Assembly: GCF_037975245.1 (NCBI RefSeq)
Contig: NC_092577.1
Span: forward strand, 2,627,501 to 2,691,500
Direction of reading: 5' to 3'
DNA: 64,000 bases
Source: Apostichopus japonicus
Lineage: Eukaryota > Echinodermata > Holothuroidea > Aspidochirotida > Stichopodidae
The notes under the pieces are model-generated. The model did not search any database, was not told where the DNA came from, and worked only from the letters and a program-made list of their open reading frames with translations. The position numbers and the translations under genes were made by a program. Below, piece after piece: positions 1 through 11,200 of this stretch (the first letter of the stretch is position 1; the number at the start of each line of letters is the position of its first letter).

Positions 1-381
1 CAATATTTATATTTAACAAAATGAAATAAGAACATAGGAACACATCAAAATCGTTAATCGTCATGGAGGTCTTCATCTTATTTTATTTATATGGCTGTTA
101 TGATTATGTTGTACTGTCGTTACGTTCGCTATTGTCAACATAATATTATCGTACTGAGAAAACCAAATATCAGTTGAGATCGGAAACAGGAGAATTGTGG
201 AAAGTGTCTGTAGACTATTAATATCACCTTTTATTAAAAACATTGTTTTTCTTCTTTCATGTTTCTAAGTGTATGGTTGTTCCGAGCTATTCTGTCATGC
301 TTTAAAGTGCTTTTGTTCTTTTATTGTTTCTAGGCTGTATAAATACAAATCTTGCAAAAGGGCTCAGAAAAGAATATTTAC
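1..381. other. Left edge, intron of the Ser/Thr-rich gene
   Basis: I see no exon here. A stretch near 190-220 resembles intron sequence near 1350 and 1755, which suggests the Ser/Thr-rich exons of this gene were duplicated together with flanking intron. The gene presumably continues to the left of the window. Confidence 0.4.
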
Positions 382-492
382 GAGGTGATTTTTCAATATT
401 CTCTGAAGTGGCGGGGGACACCGCTGTAGTAATGTCGTTTTCAGCTTCCTGTGAGCTGCTAGGAGGTTTGTTACTATTAGTTGGCGTCAGTT
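382..492 (-). CDS. Ser/Thr-rich gene exon 5
   Basis: Acceptor gattgaag|AA and donor CCTC|GTAAAT bound 37 codons, phase 1 to phase 1, with [18 protein letters not shown]. The donor and the first ten intron bases match those of exon 3, which supports exon duplication. This is the last exon seen before the left edge. Confidence 0.6.
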
Positions 493-3400
493 CTTCAATC
501 ATATAAGAACGAAAGAAATATTAGCTGTAAAAATCGTGAGATGTTATTCGGTATAAAACTGCATACATATTATAAAATAATAAAAAGATTTGCAATCTTT
601 TGACGATAAATATTGATATTTCACAAAATAACATGATATGTAAGTATAGGCCTGACGTTTCGATCCTAACAGGATCTTCTTCGGAGGCTGAATGACAAGT
701 AACAGTAACAGAAGGATCAAAAACACGCACAGAATACACACAGGTTTGTATCTATCCCTTCTGTTACTGTTACTTGTCATTCAGCCCCTGAAGAAGATCC
801 TGGTAGGATCAAAACGTCAGGCGCACTTACTTTTGCACATTCCCTTACCAGGGGCGTCGGAAGCTATTTGGGATTGGTACGGCAGATCAGAGTGTGGCCA
901 TCTATCATAATTATCGGGGGACGTTTGGCAAGTCAAACTACGCTACGCGCCACCATGGTTGGCGCGTAGCGTAACGGAGAAAAAAAAAATGCCTCCCAGA
1001 TTGCAGGAAATGGCACTTCACGAGCTTGAAAACAAGACCCCTGCCATGCCAGAGTAGCCACATTTAGCCTAATTGCTTGTTTCATTTTGGTTCTTTATAT
1101 TTTGCCTTTTTTTTTCTTAGTCCTACTTTTTTTTTCTTTTTTTTTGGCGCCGTGAATATTGGTCCGGCGTTCGCCGGACCTACCGTACCGGCTCCGACGC
1201 CCCTGCTTACACTGTTTCTTTAGTGAATAATCATGCAGTTTGCTAAGAGTTTTGTTCAATTTTCATTAAAATAAAATACTATTGGAACATTGTACCAAAT
1301 CATCATCGTTATCGTCATAGTAATCATTACATCTAATCAGAAAGATGACGATTTTGAAAAGTGCCTGGAGGGTTTTAGTTATACATACTAGTTCGATTCA
1401 ACACGATTTTCATTTAACATTACATCCTCTGCTATAGATTTCTTGTTAATTTTGTTGTAGAATGCTGCATTAACCCCCCCCCCCCCCTTTTTGTTATTGA
1501 TATCTCACAACTTTTCAATCTATCATTTTATGCTATTAGCTGCTTTTGCACTTATAATTCATAATTGGCTACAAAGTGAAGCAGAGGTCCATACTTACGA
1601 GGTGTGGTTTCAGCAGCCTCTGTAATAGAGGGCGTCACATCTGTGGTGCTGTCGCTTTGAGCTTCCGGTAAGCGCTTGGAAGGTACGTCGAATACGTTAC
1701 CTGTAGTGAGTAAACCGTAGTGAGCACACTAAATGTCATTCGAGATTAGAAAGTTGACGATTTTGAAAGGTGTCTGTAGGTTTTTAATTATTCATGCTAT
1801 AACTGGATGTACTGACCTGGTTTTCAGACTGGACAGCCTATACTTCCTTGTCCAGTCTGTTGTTAAATGCTATATTAAGTTGTTTATTCCATTCTTTTTG
1901 CTAAAAGTAAGTGTTTTCTCAAGTTATTTCGTAATGCTAAATGTGGTTTGGTATACTTTATTTTGTTATTGGTCTATATAAATATCATCTTAAAACGAGG
2001 TCCAGAAATGAATATTTACGATATGCAGTGGTCTCAACAGGCTCTTTAGTGGTCTCAACAGGCTCTTTAGTGGTCTCAACAGGCTCTGCAGTGGTCTCAA
2101 CAGGCTCTTTAGTGGTCTCAACAGGCTCTGCAGTGGTCTCAACAGGCTCTGCAGTGGTCTCAACAGGCTCTGCAGTGGTCTCAACAGGCCCTGCAGTGGT
2201 CTCAACAGACTCTGCAGTGGTTTCAACAGGCTCTGCAGTGGTCTCAACAGGCTCTGCAGTGGTCTCAACAGGCTCTGCAGTGGTCTCAACAGGCTCTGTA
2301 GTGGTCTCAACAGGCTCTGTAGTGGTCTCAACAGGCTCTGCAGTGGTCTCAACAGGCTCTGCAGTGGTCTCAACAGGCCCTGCAGTGGTCTCAAGAGGCT
2401 CTGCAGTGGTCTCAACAGGCTCTGCAGTGGTCTCAACGGGCTCTGCAGTGGTCTCAACGGGCTCTGCAGTGGTCTCAACGGGCTCTGCAGTGGTTTTAAC
2501 AGGCTCTGCAGTGGTCTCAACAGGCTCTGTAGTCGAAAGAGACACATCTGTGGTACTGACGTCTTGAGATTGCTTTGAACTGCTAGGAGATGTGTTTCCA
2601 TTGGTTAGCGCTCCACCTTCAAATATAAAATGGGTGAAGATATTATAAGCTATATACAACGCGCCGTGTCATTGGGAACACTGCATGCTTATCAACACAA
2701 TAGAACTATACAAATGTATACGTCAATGCGTAAAACCACTTTGAATCTCTGCCGTTATTTCGAAGTAGTAAACAACAAGATGGCGACGATGATGACGACG
2801 ATGCAGACGATTACGATGACGATGATTAAATGTTAAATTGTTACTCCAGCTTTGCTTTTGCATGTGTCGACTCCAATATTTGTGACTGCGATCAAACATA
2901 TATGTATATGTGATATCTGAACGTACCAGTTGCTGTATCTTGTCCAAGTGAGACGCCCCCAAGACGATATGAAGTGCAAGGAGCTGTGGCATTCCTCGTT
3001 CTATTAACACAATCAAAGCTTCCATTCACTAATCGGTGATACTTGTAACAGACCTTAGCTGTCAAATGATAAAAGTACTATACATATGTGTTTACCTCCA
3101 AACACAACACTAATGCTTCATATATCCCTTCGAGATCCAGCCTTTCTCTAAAGTTTAAACGCAGCATATAATGTTGTTCCACATTTCCCATCGTTATTCC
3201 TATATTCAAGAAACGTCAAACATGACAGTTAACCAATCCATGTCCTGCTTTTCTTTAAAACATTTGTAGGAAAATTTCGTCCCAATAATTCTTAACCGAT
3301 TGAAGTGCAATACCAACAAAGTTTCATTATCAGACCCACGAAGCAGTATGAAGGAGAATGTTTATTTTTAACGAGCCAGTAATGTAGGTTGCAAAAATGG

Positions 3401-3918
3401 AAAAACTGCAGTGTCTTAATATCCAACACAGCAACATATGGCAGCCTGAGAAAGTATAGATCTCCCGTTAAAGTCAATAGAAAAGGACACTTCTCTTCCC
3501 ATTAACCTATGACCCTGTAGAGCGGTAACATTATTCAAGAGAATAGACCTGTATGCAAACGTTGTGGCCCTCGGTGTTAAGATAAGCTTAGAGAGACGTT
3601 AATTACAGTTGCTTATTATGTAAATTGGCCTTCAATAGGCTTTATGCATTACTAATATCATAAATAAAAGTGAGTGGCAAAAATGTTGATATCATGCTCA
3701 GTAAAAAACAAATTGCTGCCATAAATCTAACTAATCTAACTATAGAGGCTAATATATATATATATATGCTAATAAGAGATTTATCGAAGAAAGCTTTTCC
3801 AAGGCCTTTAATGATCATCAATAACCATTCTTATTTATATTTATATATATATATATATATTTATATACATATACATACATATACACACATATACACACAC
3901 ACACATATATATATTTAT

Positions 3919-3963
<45 letters not shown>

Positions 3964-4070
3964 ACTATATATAACTTCAACCATACAGATCATAACAGAA
4001 ACAAATTATGCTTACCTTCCGCCATGACTATCACTGTTAAGAGGAGGAACGAAAGTTTTTCCAGACGCAT
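382..4070 (-). CDS. Secreted Ser/Thr-rich repeat protein, 5' five exons, partial
   Basis: Exons in order of transcription: 4070-4016, 3058-2927, 2616-2020, 1700-1599 and 492-382. Lengths are 55, 132, 597, 102 and 111 bp. All four junctions, and the last donor, are phase 1. The protein starts with a signal peptide ([18 protein letters not shown]), followed by a 44-residue exon with three Cys, a long heptad-repeat exon, and two shorter Ser/Thr/Glu-rich exons. This predicts a secreted or surface, heavily O-glycosylated stalk. The 5' layout (signal peptide, short exon, Ser/Thr-rich exons, all phase 1) mirrors the CCP/PAN gene upstream on the same strand, so it may be a tandem paralogue whose CCP exons lie outside the window. 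That last point is inference. I recognise no named orthologue. Confidence 0.7.
651..822. repeat. Inverted repeat with hammerhead-like arms
   Basis: Arms 651-717 and 754-822 are near-perfect inverted copies around a 36-bp spacer. Each arm carries CTGAAGA (or CCGAAGA), a 6-bp stem GATCCT/AGGATC, then GAAAC or AAAAC and GTC. This order matches a hammerhead ribozyme core. Comparable motifs are known from Penelope-like retroelements; assigning this copy to them is inference. Confidence 0.5.
849..1205. mobile_element. hAT-like non-autonomous DNA transposon
   Basis: The ends are inverted repeats: CAGGGGCGTCGGAAGC on the left and GGCTCCGACGCCCCTG on the right. The element is flanked by a direct CTTAC (844-848 and 1206-1210). 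CAGGGGCG-type ends fit hAT elements, and the 5-bp duplication fits the hAT5 subgroup. It contains no ORF. A small hairpin (GGTCCGGCG and its complement) lies at about 1161-1180. Confidence 0.65.
939..973. repeat. Perfect 14-bp palindromic hairpin
   Basis: TACGCTACGCGCCA and its exact complement surround a 7-base loop (ccatggt), inside the hAT-like element. Confidence 0.7.
1599..1700 (-). CDS. Ser/Thr-rich gene exon 4
   Basis: Bounded by acceptor ctcactacag|GT and donor CCTC|GTAAGT, 34 codons, phase 1 to phase 1. It contains [19 protein letters not shown], clearly related to the leader of the heptad exon (shared STTDV core). Too short for ORF calling. Confidence 0.6.
2020..2616 (-). CDS. Ser/Thr-rich gene exon 3: VETTAEP heptad repeats
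   Basis: The exon has 199 codons, with acceptor TTTGAAG|GT and donor TATC|GTAAAT, both phase 1. A short leader ([19 protein letters not shown]) precedes about 24 tandem heptads of consensus VETTAEP; variants are [28 protein letters not shown] and VETTAES. Regular Thr pairs next to Pro and Glu are typical of mucin-like O-glycosylated stalks. The 21-bp unit keeps all frames open, so the opposite strand also shows a long, spurious ORF. Confidence 0.75.
2025..2531 (-). repeat. 21-bp coding minisatellite (VETTAEP)n
   Basis: About 24 head-to-tail 21-bp units lie wholly inside exon 3 and code for the heptads. Neighbouring units are nearly identical, as expected for a length-polymorphic coding VNTR. 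Confidence 0.9.
2927..3058 (-). CDS. Ser/Thr-rich gene exon 2: small Cys-containing segment
   Basis: Acceptor ttgacag|CT and donor ACTG|GTACG bound 132 bp, phase 1 to phase 1. The 44 codons contain [17 protein letters not shown] and ATAPCTS, giving three Cys and two N-glycosylation sequons (NGS, NAT). It resembles the start of a CCP (the 'NGSF' motif) but is too short to be one. It has no ATG, so simple ORF calling misses it. Confidence 0.6.
3840..3962. repeat. AT/AC microsatellite
   Basis: Runs of (TA)n and (CA)n lie in intron 1 of the Ser/Thr-rich gene. Confidence 0.9.
4016..4070 (-). CDS. Ser/Thr-rich gene exon 1: signal peptide
   Basis: ATG at 4070-4068 opens 18 codons with a basic N-terminus and a hydrophobic core (FLLLTVIVM), then donor G|GTAAGC in phase 1. 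Joined to the next exon it gives an Ala at the junction, a plausible signal-peptidase site. Confidence 0.72.
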
Positions 4071-7000
4071 TTTCGTTGAATTCTGAAGAACGTAACATTT
4101 GATGCTCCCAAAAGGATGGCATGTAAACCGCAGAGAGGACACAAAATATACTAAACTATAATCGAGTGTAGTACCCCACACAGTAGATGTAGAATAAATG
4201 AAATATCGACTTAAATATAATCCACTTATTACAATATAATTCTCCTCGCCGTTCACTTCATTTCCACCGGTATATTATTTGTTCTTTTCTGTGTGCAATT
4301 GAGTTACTTTATGTTCTTTCTGTCTGTCTTTCTGTCTGTCTTTCGTTCCTTCAAACTTTAGTAAATAAATGATTTTACTTTACTCGACCAATTAAACACA
4401 CGAAATTCAACAGAATTCTTACTAATAAAAGCTTTCCTTCCTATATTTTAATGGAAAATATGATTTTATCCAAAACTAGCCTGTAAAACAACGCGCATCA
4501 GCCTGCTCACGTCGCTGTCACCGACCAATATAACGTGTCGTCAATCGTATATTTATCATCACTTTTTGAAGGCAACTCTCAGAGCCGTATGTAGAGATCT
4601 GGCAACTATGTGACGCTCACGCCCTCAAGTTAAAGCCATAGTATACTTGCGGCACGTTAACCAAGGCCTTGTGTGCCATTGTTGGGCTAAAATTATATTA
4701 GCTAATGTTCCGAATGACTAAGAAAATGATAAAACTGTCTCTACTTGAACCTCAAATCTACGATGACCGCATATTAACACCTATTTACGTCACTCAGACA
4801 TATACGAATAAACCAAGGTATAGAAATGGAATTCTAATTTCAAGATTTCCTTGAAATTCTGTTTATGCAAAGATGCATGTGACAATATTTGTATACAATT
4901 ATATATATTATTTTCATCAAATACTAATATTTTTATTTTATTTAGAAAATTTTATTAACAAGAGTATTTCCCGCAGTGGTGCGATTGTTAAAAAGGTTAC
5001 GATGTCATGGAAATGCTTGATATGAGTAATAAATGAGGACCATCATGGTCATATAGGAATAGGTGATGGTGGTTCCATGCATTCTGTGGTCTGGTTGGGA
5101 ACCGTCTGTTTGTGTGAATGTGCGTGCCAACGCGCGCTTGATAAAAAGTATTTCGCAAATTCCTCCATAATTGGCAGTAATTGGCGTATAATTGGCGTAT
5201 GGGATGTCGTGTCTCCATAACCCATAGCGTCTTAAGGTCATATTCATAGGTCAAAAGTCAAAGTTCAAATTAAAATGCGCATCATTTAGCCTTGAAGGGC
5301 TTAGCGAAATGACAAATTGGCCGAAACTCTCAAATTCATTTGGGATATTAGACTTTTAACATTGGCTGCGCACTGATTAATGTAAAGCGTCAAAAGTCAT
5401 ATGCTCATTGGAGGTAAAACTTCTGCCAATTTGTGGCGAAAAGGTGTTTCTAAGGTGTGCCATTAACCGGATGGACTTTTGAGGGTATATGGCTGGGCAT
5501 GGGTTGTAGTGCGTCCGTGATCTATGTCGTCATAAGGTCAAAGGTGAAATGACCAAAAACAATATTTTGGCCTTTACGAGCATACCAAATGACAGAATTA
5601 CGGAGACCTATATGTATTCAAATCACCAAATTTAATTTAGGAATAGATTTGCAACTTCAGTTAAACGGCGTTTTATTATGATCTTCTTTACCACATTTTT
5701 CATGTCTCAATTTTTTGTATGTTTTTTTTCATCTTGGTAACATGTTTCTTACAGAAACAAAAACCGCCTATGTCATGTGAAAGGCAAATAAAAATATCAC
5801 CCATAGTTTTCTGTAGGTTGCTTGATGTATTATATTTTGGTGGAATAATTGGCCCAAGCTATAGTTCATCTTCTCATTATTTGCTTATGGCAGTCTATCA
5901 CTAACGCTCCATGACCATTAACTATTCACTCACATGATTTAAGGAAACATTTAACTCCCAAATTAAGTATGTTACTGAACTATATATTATCTTTATGGAG
6001 ACTTGAGTAAGTCAGATTTTAAGGAAACCGTCTTATTATTACATAACACCAGAGTAACGACTGTATACTTGTGATGATAAAACTTCAACCAAATTGTTTA
6101 ATAATCACAAGATATTTAATCAAAATATTTCACACCTGTTTCAAACTCGTGGCACATTTCACATAATATTCAACTCGAAAATGTGACACCAAACAGCTAA
6201 CTACCATGCTGATGAAAGCATGATATGTTCAAAATAAGACGTTACAATGTAAAACAGCGAATGTGTACAAAAAAAAGTCCAAACATTTGTTATGCTGCTC
6301 CTCCTCGAATGCTGAGTAAAATACTTAACTCAATCTGATGAAAGCAAAGGCAAGTGCTAAATATCCATGTTTAGCCTTTTGGCACTCTCGGCGGCCCATA
6401 TGACATACATGCCCATATGCCTGTGTAGAAATGTGCGTCTAGATAATCATTAATATAGAAGCAATAGGCACAACAATACTGGATCAAAGCCCAAGTTGTT
6501 GTGATCCAAAGTCTTATATCTGATGCACATTTATTGTTTTAGTTGTATGAAACCTCGTCATAAAATATATTCATATACCATTCACATTCGGTACTACACA
6601 CAATATTCCGGTCTACATCCATCCTTTAGATGCAATTAATTAAAAATTAGTCAAAATTAATAACATTTACATAAAGTCGTGAAAAGAGTATTCGTGTTTA
6701 GAAAATGTAAACTTAACATCTTCAATCTGTATAATGAAGTACGCAGTACATACCGATAAATAAGGATCAAACTCATATTTCAAACCATAAGAAAACTATC
6801 ATTAATGATTATTATCACATAACTTTACGAAATCTATGCTGAGTTGGAGTCAATGTGGTTTCCTGCTAACAGTCTTGTTTCTTTGAAAGTCGCAGGGATT
6901 TTCGTCCACATTGATAGCATAGAATATATAGTCCCCTGCCTCTGGTCTTTACATGGTAAAATATAGGCTACAAGAAGGCAATTTGGGTACATATTTACTG

Positions 7001-7790
7001 GTCAGCTTTGAAACCTGTTTGTCGAAATATTAGTAAAAGAAAATGAGTAATACCGGAAAAGTGAAAGCATGTTAAAACATGATATGATTTCAAACAGTCT
7101 AACCAACTCGAATATTTATATTTTCAATTAAATACAAACCAATAAAAAGATGCATTTTGCCTAGGCGCGTAGCTTTATAAGTCTATTCCCTGCGTCTAAA
7201 CACGCAAGAGTACACAGCCGACCTAGTCTTTGCATAATTTACCGTCCCACAGTTACCAGTTTGGACAATATTGAGTCCCATGACCACATTGTTGTATCAC
7301 CTATCGACCAAAAGATTATGCAGATGCAGGTTGTTCATTTTAGATCTTACCTTTATCGATTTCTAACAAGAGTAGTAATGGTGCATGCATATTGGTCATT
7401 CTTATCGTCTGACTAAATCAACTAATTTGATTGGTTTAGGAACCATTTTCACCTCGTGTTAGGAAGTTAGTTAGTCTTGCCGCACACATCAAAAGGCGTA
7501 AGGTATCAAGGGCTTTCACGGACTTTCACGGAATAACCACAATATCACTAAATATGTACAATTCTTACTAAACATTCCTATAAGGTAAATGCAGGACAAA
7601 TGAAGAACGGGTCATTTTCGTTAACATAAAGTGGGACATCACTTCTTAATCATGAAATGGGCATTTCGGGTTGGTCAAGAGGAAGCTGGGGGAAACGTTC
7701 CCTTGAGCTCTCACAACCGGTGTTCGTTGTCTGTTTAACTTGTTATAAGTAATAGCCTCTGTATGACACGGAGGCAAGTCTCTAAGTTGC
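4071..7790. other. Intergenic, no gene seen
   Basis: This separates the CCP/PAN gene stop (7791) from the downstream Ser/Thr-rich gene start (4070). From 5220 to 5600 there is decayed repeat DNA with recurring 'aaggtca' phrases at about 300-bp spacing. A CTGT-type microsatellite lies at 4318-4346. No credible exon was found on either strand. Confidence 0.5.
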
Positions 7791-8290
7791 TCATTTCGTA
7801 CATAATTTATCTATTCTCTTAGAATACATGTCAGTACATTCACTTGCATCAAGATATGTGTCGTGGGCAGCATACAAAGAACAAACACCCGTCGAAGACG
7901 TAAACAGCACTGCGCAGCAATCCACTGTTTGGCTTCCCATTAACTGACAGGCTGTAAAATCTGGAAGAAACATCTCTATTATGTTTGTCCCAACTGCGCA
8001 TGCCTGGGTCACACGTGACCACTCCCCCAAGTCGATTCTGTCTGCGTATCTCCAGCCATTTCCACCTCCACATGGCTGTTCGAAATTAGATGGGTCCAAG
8101 ATATTGTAGCGATTCTTTTTGTTTAGATGGCAGATTTGTTGCACCTTGTTGTAGTTTACTGAGATGCATGTTTCAGATTCCAGACTCTCCTTACTGCATT
8201 GAGCTTTACATTTTGCTAGACCAAGGACGTCGTTCAATATGATTTGGTCTTTAGTAACTAAGCAAGCGATTAACGTTTCGCTCCATGGAT
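7791..8290 (-). CDS. CCP/PAN gene last exon: two PAN/apple-like domains, stop
   Basis: Acceptor atattttgcag|AT opens a 500-bp exon in phase 1 that ends with TGA at 7793-7791. The first half (ACLVTKD...KCKAQCSKESL...TCISVNYNKVQQICHL) has the C..C...C...C spacing of a PAN/apple fold. After a GWRYADRIDLGEW linker the second half (FTACQLMGSQTVDCCAVLF, GVCSLY, ASECTDM) repeats it more loosely. No membrane anchor follows, so the product should be secreted. Confidence 0.72.
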
Positions 8291-11200
8291 CTGCAAAATA
8301 TGAAAGTTAAAGAGAGAAATTATGAAAGATCATAATATTGCAAAGAATGTCGTTGTTATCAAATGACAGAGAATTTGGGGTTAACATTGATGGGTCACTT
8401 AAGCAGGTACACCTGTTGGCTTGTAGGACATTAAATGTCGCTCTTTGCTAAGGATCGACTATGAAAACCAAAACTGCTACACCTATCGTAATTACTTCAG
8501 ATCCACTCAACGCTTGCGACCATAACTTCCATATGACGATCAATTGAGCTGACAATTTCAATGTTTAACCCTATAGGAGAGGGTCATTCGAGACGAATGG
8601 CTGGAATCAACTAGAACTGCATTTGCCTGCAAAAAGGCAGAATGGTAGTGCTCGTGGAGTGCTTGCAGTATCAGGAAGGACTTTTTGGTTGTTCATGGTG
8701 TTAGTTTTTGGTTGGACAACACACCAGCGAGTATAGTCATGTAGGTACCTACAAATTGAATGCGTTTGTGAGCGCCGTGACAGGCTCATAATAAGTTGCC
8801 TACGCAGCTAGCCTCTGAATCTACAAATGTACATAGACTATATGAAGCTGTACGTTTCAACGTCAAGTCCTGTAGGTATCGTTCACTTGGCAAGAAATGC
8901 GCGCACGCGTACTACAGCTACGAAGCCCAGAGAAAGTGGGGAGTTTATCAACTAAGGGAGGGACCTAAGAAGCCTAGAGAAAGAGGGTGAATTTGTCAAA
9001 TAGGGAAGAGACCTAAGAAGCCCAGATTCAGATTCAGATTCTCTTTATTGCATCCCAAGCTGCAGAAATTGATTGCTCACAATATAAAACATACGTATAG
9101 TACATGAAATACACACAAAATATATCAGACTCTCAAATACTAAGACAAAAGACTTAGGCAAAAAAGACTTTGGCAAGATACGTAAAAACGGTAAAATACA
9201 AAATACAGTAAAAACAGCACCAGAGATACTTGTGAAACATTGGATTGCACAATGAGCAAGATAACTGACCTGACGAGTAAAAGATTCATTATGAAGTTTA
9301 ATACAACGAGGGATAAAGGAGGATTTGTAACGGTTTGTAACGGCACGGGGTAGTCTCATCCGCCGACTGCGGGGTATTATTGCACTTTCCAAATTAATGT
9401 GTAGAGGGTGGCTACTGTTGTTGAGATCCCCAGCAAGTTTACTTTGAAGGTGAAGATGATATGAGGTGTTCACTGACTGCTGACGTTCGCCTAGGATGCG
9501 ACTGACTTGGCTTATAATAGAATCTATCCGTTTTCTGTCGGTACCATTTGACATTACCTCCCCAATAATTAATGCAATATGACCACACACTGAAAATCGC
9601 AGAATTGTAGAAATTAGAAAGAATGTTTCTACTGATGTTGAAGGTGTTCAATTTCCGCAAGCAATAGAGTCTTGGATTGATCCGTCTTACCAAATAATCA
9701 ATGTGGTCATGCCAATTCAGCTGATCATCCAAAACTACGCCAAGGTACTTATAGGACGAGACCCGGTTTACAGCCAGGTCTTTGATAACAACAGGAGGAG
9801 GTTCATGATCTCCTTTCCTAAAATCAATCACCATTTCCTTTGTCTTCTCCACGTTAAGCTCAAGGAAATTTTGATCACAGTAGTCTACAAACCAATTTAT
9901 TTGAGACAAATATTCACCTCCATCATCTCTTGTAATCAAACCCACTTATGCAGTATCATCAGCAAATTTAATTACAGGGCAGCTGTCATGTTATGATCTA
10001 GCATCTGAAGTATAAACAGTGAATAAAACGGGGCAAGAACAGTTCCCTGTGGTGCACCAGTGCTCGAAACTAATGTGCTGGACACACAGTTGGACTGGTT
10101 GATCCTAACATACTGCGACCGATTAGTGAGATAATTGAATAACCATGTGACCAGGTTATGCGGGACGTTCATGTTTAGCAACTTATGTACCAAAACATGT
10201 GGTTGGATCGTGTTGAATGCAGAGGAAAAGTCAAAATACGTAATTCTAGCAGAATGACCTGCATTTGACTTTTCCAGATGGGAATACACTTTCTCTAAGC
10301 AATAAAGAATTGCGTCCTCAGTATTGCGCTTTGCATGATAAGCAAATTGCAGCGGATCAAAGTGTTCACTCACTAAGGGTTTCATGTACCTTAACACAAT
10401 GAAAGAGGGTGAGATTCTCAACTAAGGTAGGGACCTAAGAAGCCTAGAGAAAGAGGGTGAGTTTTTATCAACTAGGGTAGGAGGGACCTAAGAAGCCTAG
10501 AGAAAGAGGTGAGTTTATCAACTAAGGGAGGGATATAAGAAGCCTAGAGAAAGAGGGTGAGATTTTATCAACTAAGGTAGGGGAGGAACCTAAGAAGCCT
10601 AAAGAAAGAGGGTGAGTTTCTCAACTAGGGGAGGGACCTAAGAAGCCTAGAGAAAGAGGGTGAGTTTCTCAACTAAGGGAGGGACCTAAGAAGCCTAGAG
10701 AAAGATTATGAGTTTTTATCAACTAAGGTAGGAGGAACCTAAGAAGCCTAAAGAAAGAGGGTGAATTTCTCAACTAGGGGAGGGACCTAAGAAGCCTAGA
10801 GAAAGAGGGTGAGTTTCTCAACTAGGGGAGGGACCTAAGAAGCTTAGAGAAAGAGAGTGAGTTTCTCAACTAGGGGAGGGACTTAAGAAGCATAGAGAAA
10901 GAGGGTGAGTTTCTCAACTAGGGGAGGAACCTAAGAAGCCTAGAGAAAGAGGGTGAGTTTCTCAACTAAGGGAGGGACCTAAGAAGCCTAGAGAAAGAGG
11001 GTGAGTTTCTCAACTAGGGGAGGGACTTAAGAAGCCTAGAGAAAGAGGGTGAGTTTTATCAACTAGTGTAGGAGGGACCTAAGAAGCCTGGAGAAAGAGG
11101 GTGAGTTTCTCAACTAGGGGAGGAAATTAAGAAGCCTAGAGAATGAGGGTGAGTTTTTCTCAACTAAGGGAGGAACCTAAGAAGCCTAGAGAATGAGGGT

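Noticed and set aside
1941-2567. Plus-strand ORF of repeated 'VVSTGSA' and a second minus frame of 'LLRPLQS'
   Set aside because: Both are shadows of the 21-bp repeat, which keeps all frames open. Only the VETTAEP frame has matching splice sites and phases.
9045-9590. Host membrane protein suggested by the hydrophobic C-terminal part of the minus ORF
   Set aside because: The first half matches the C-terminus of the LINE reverse transcriptase, and the rest is read-through into the LINE 3' tail.
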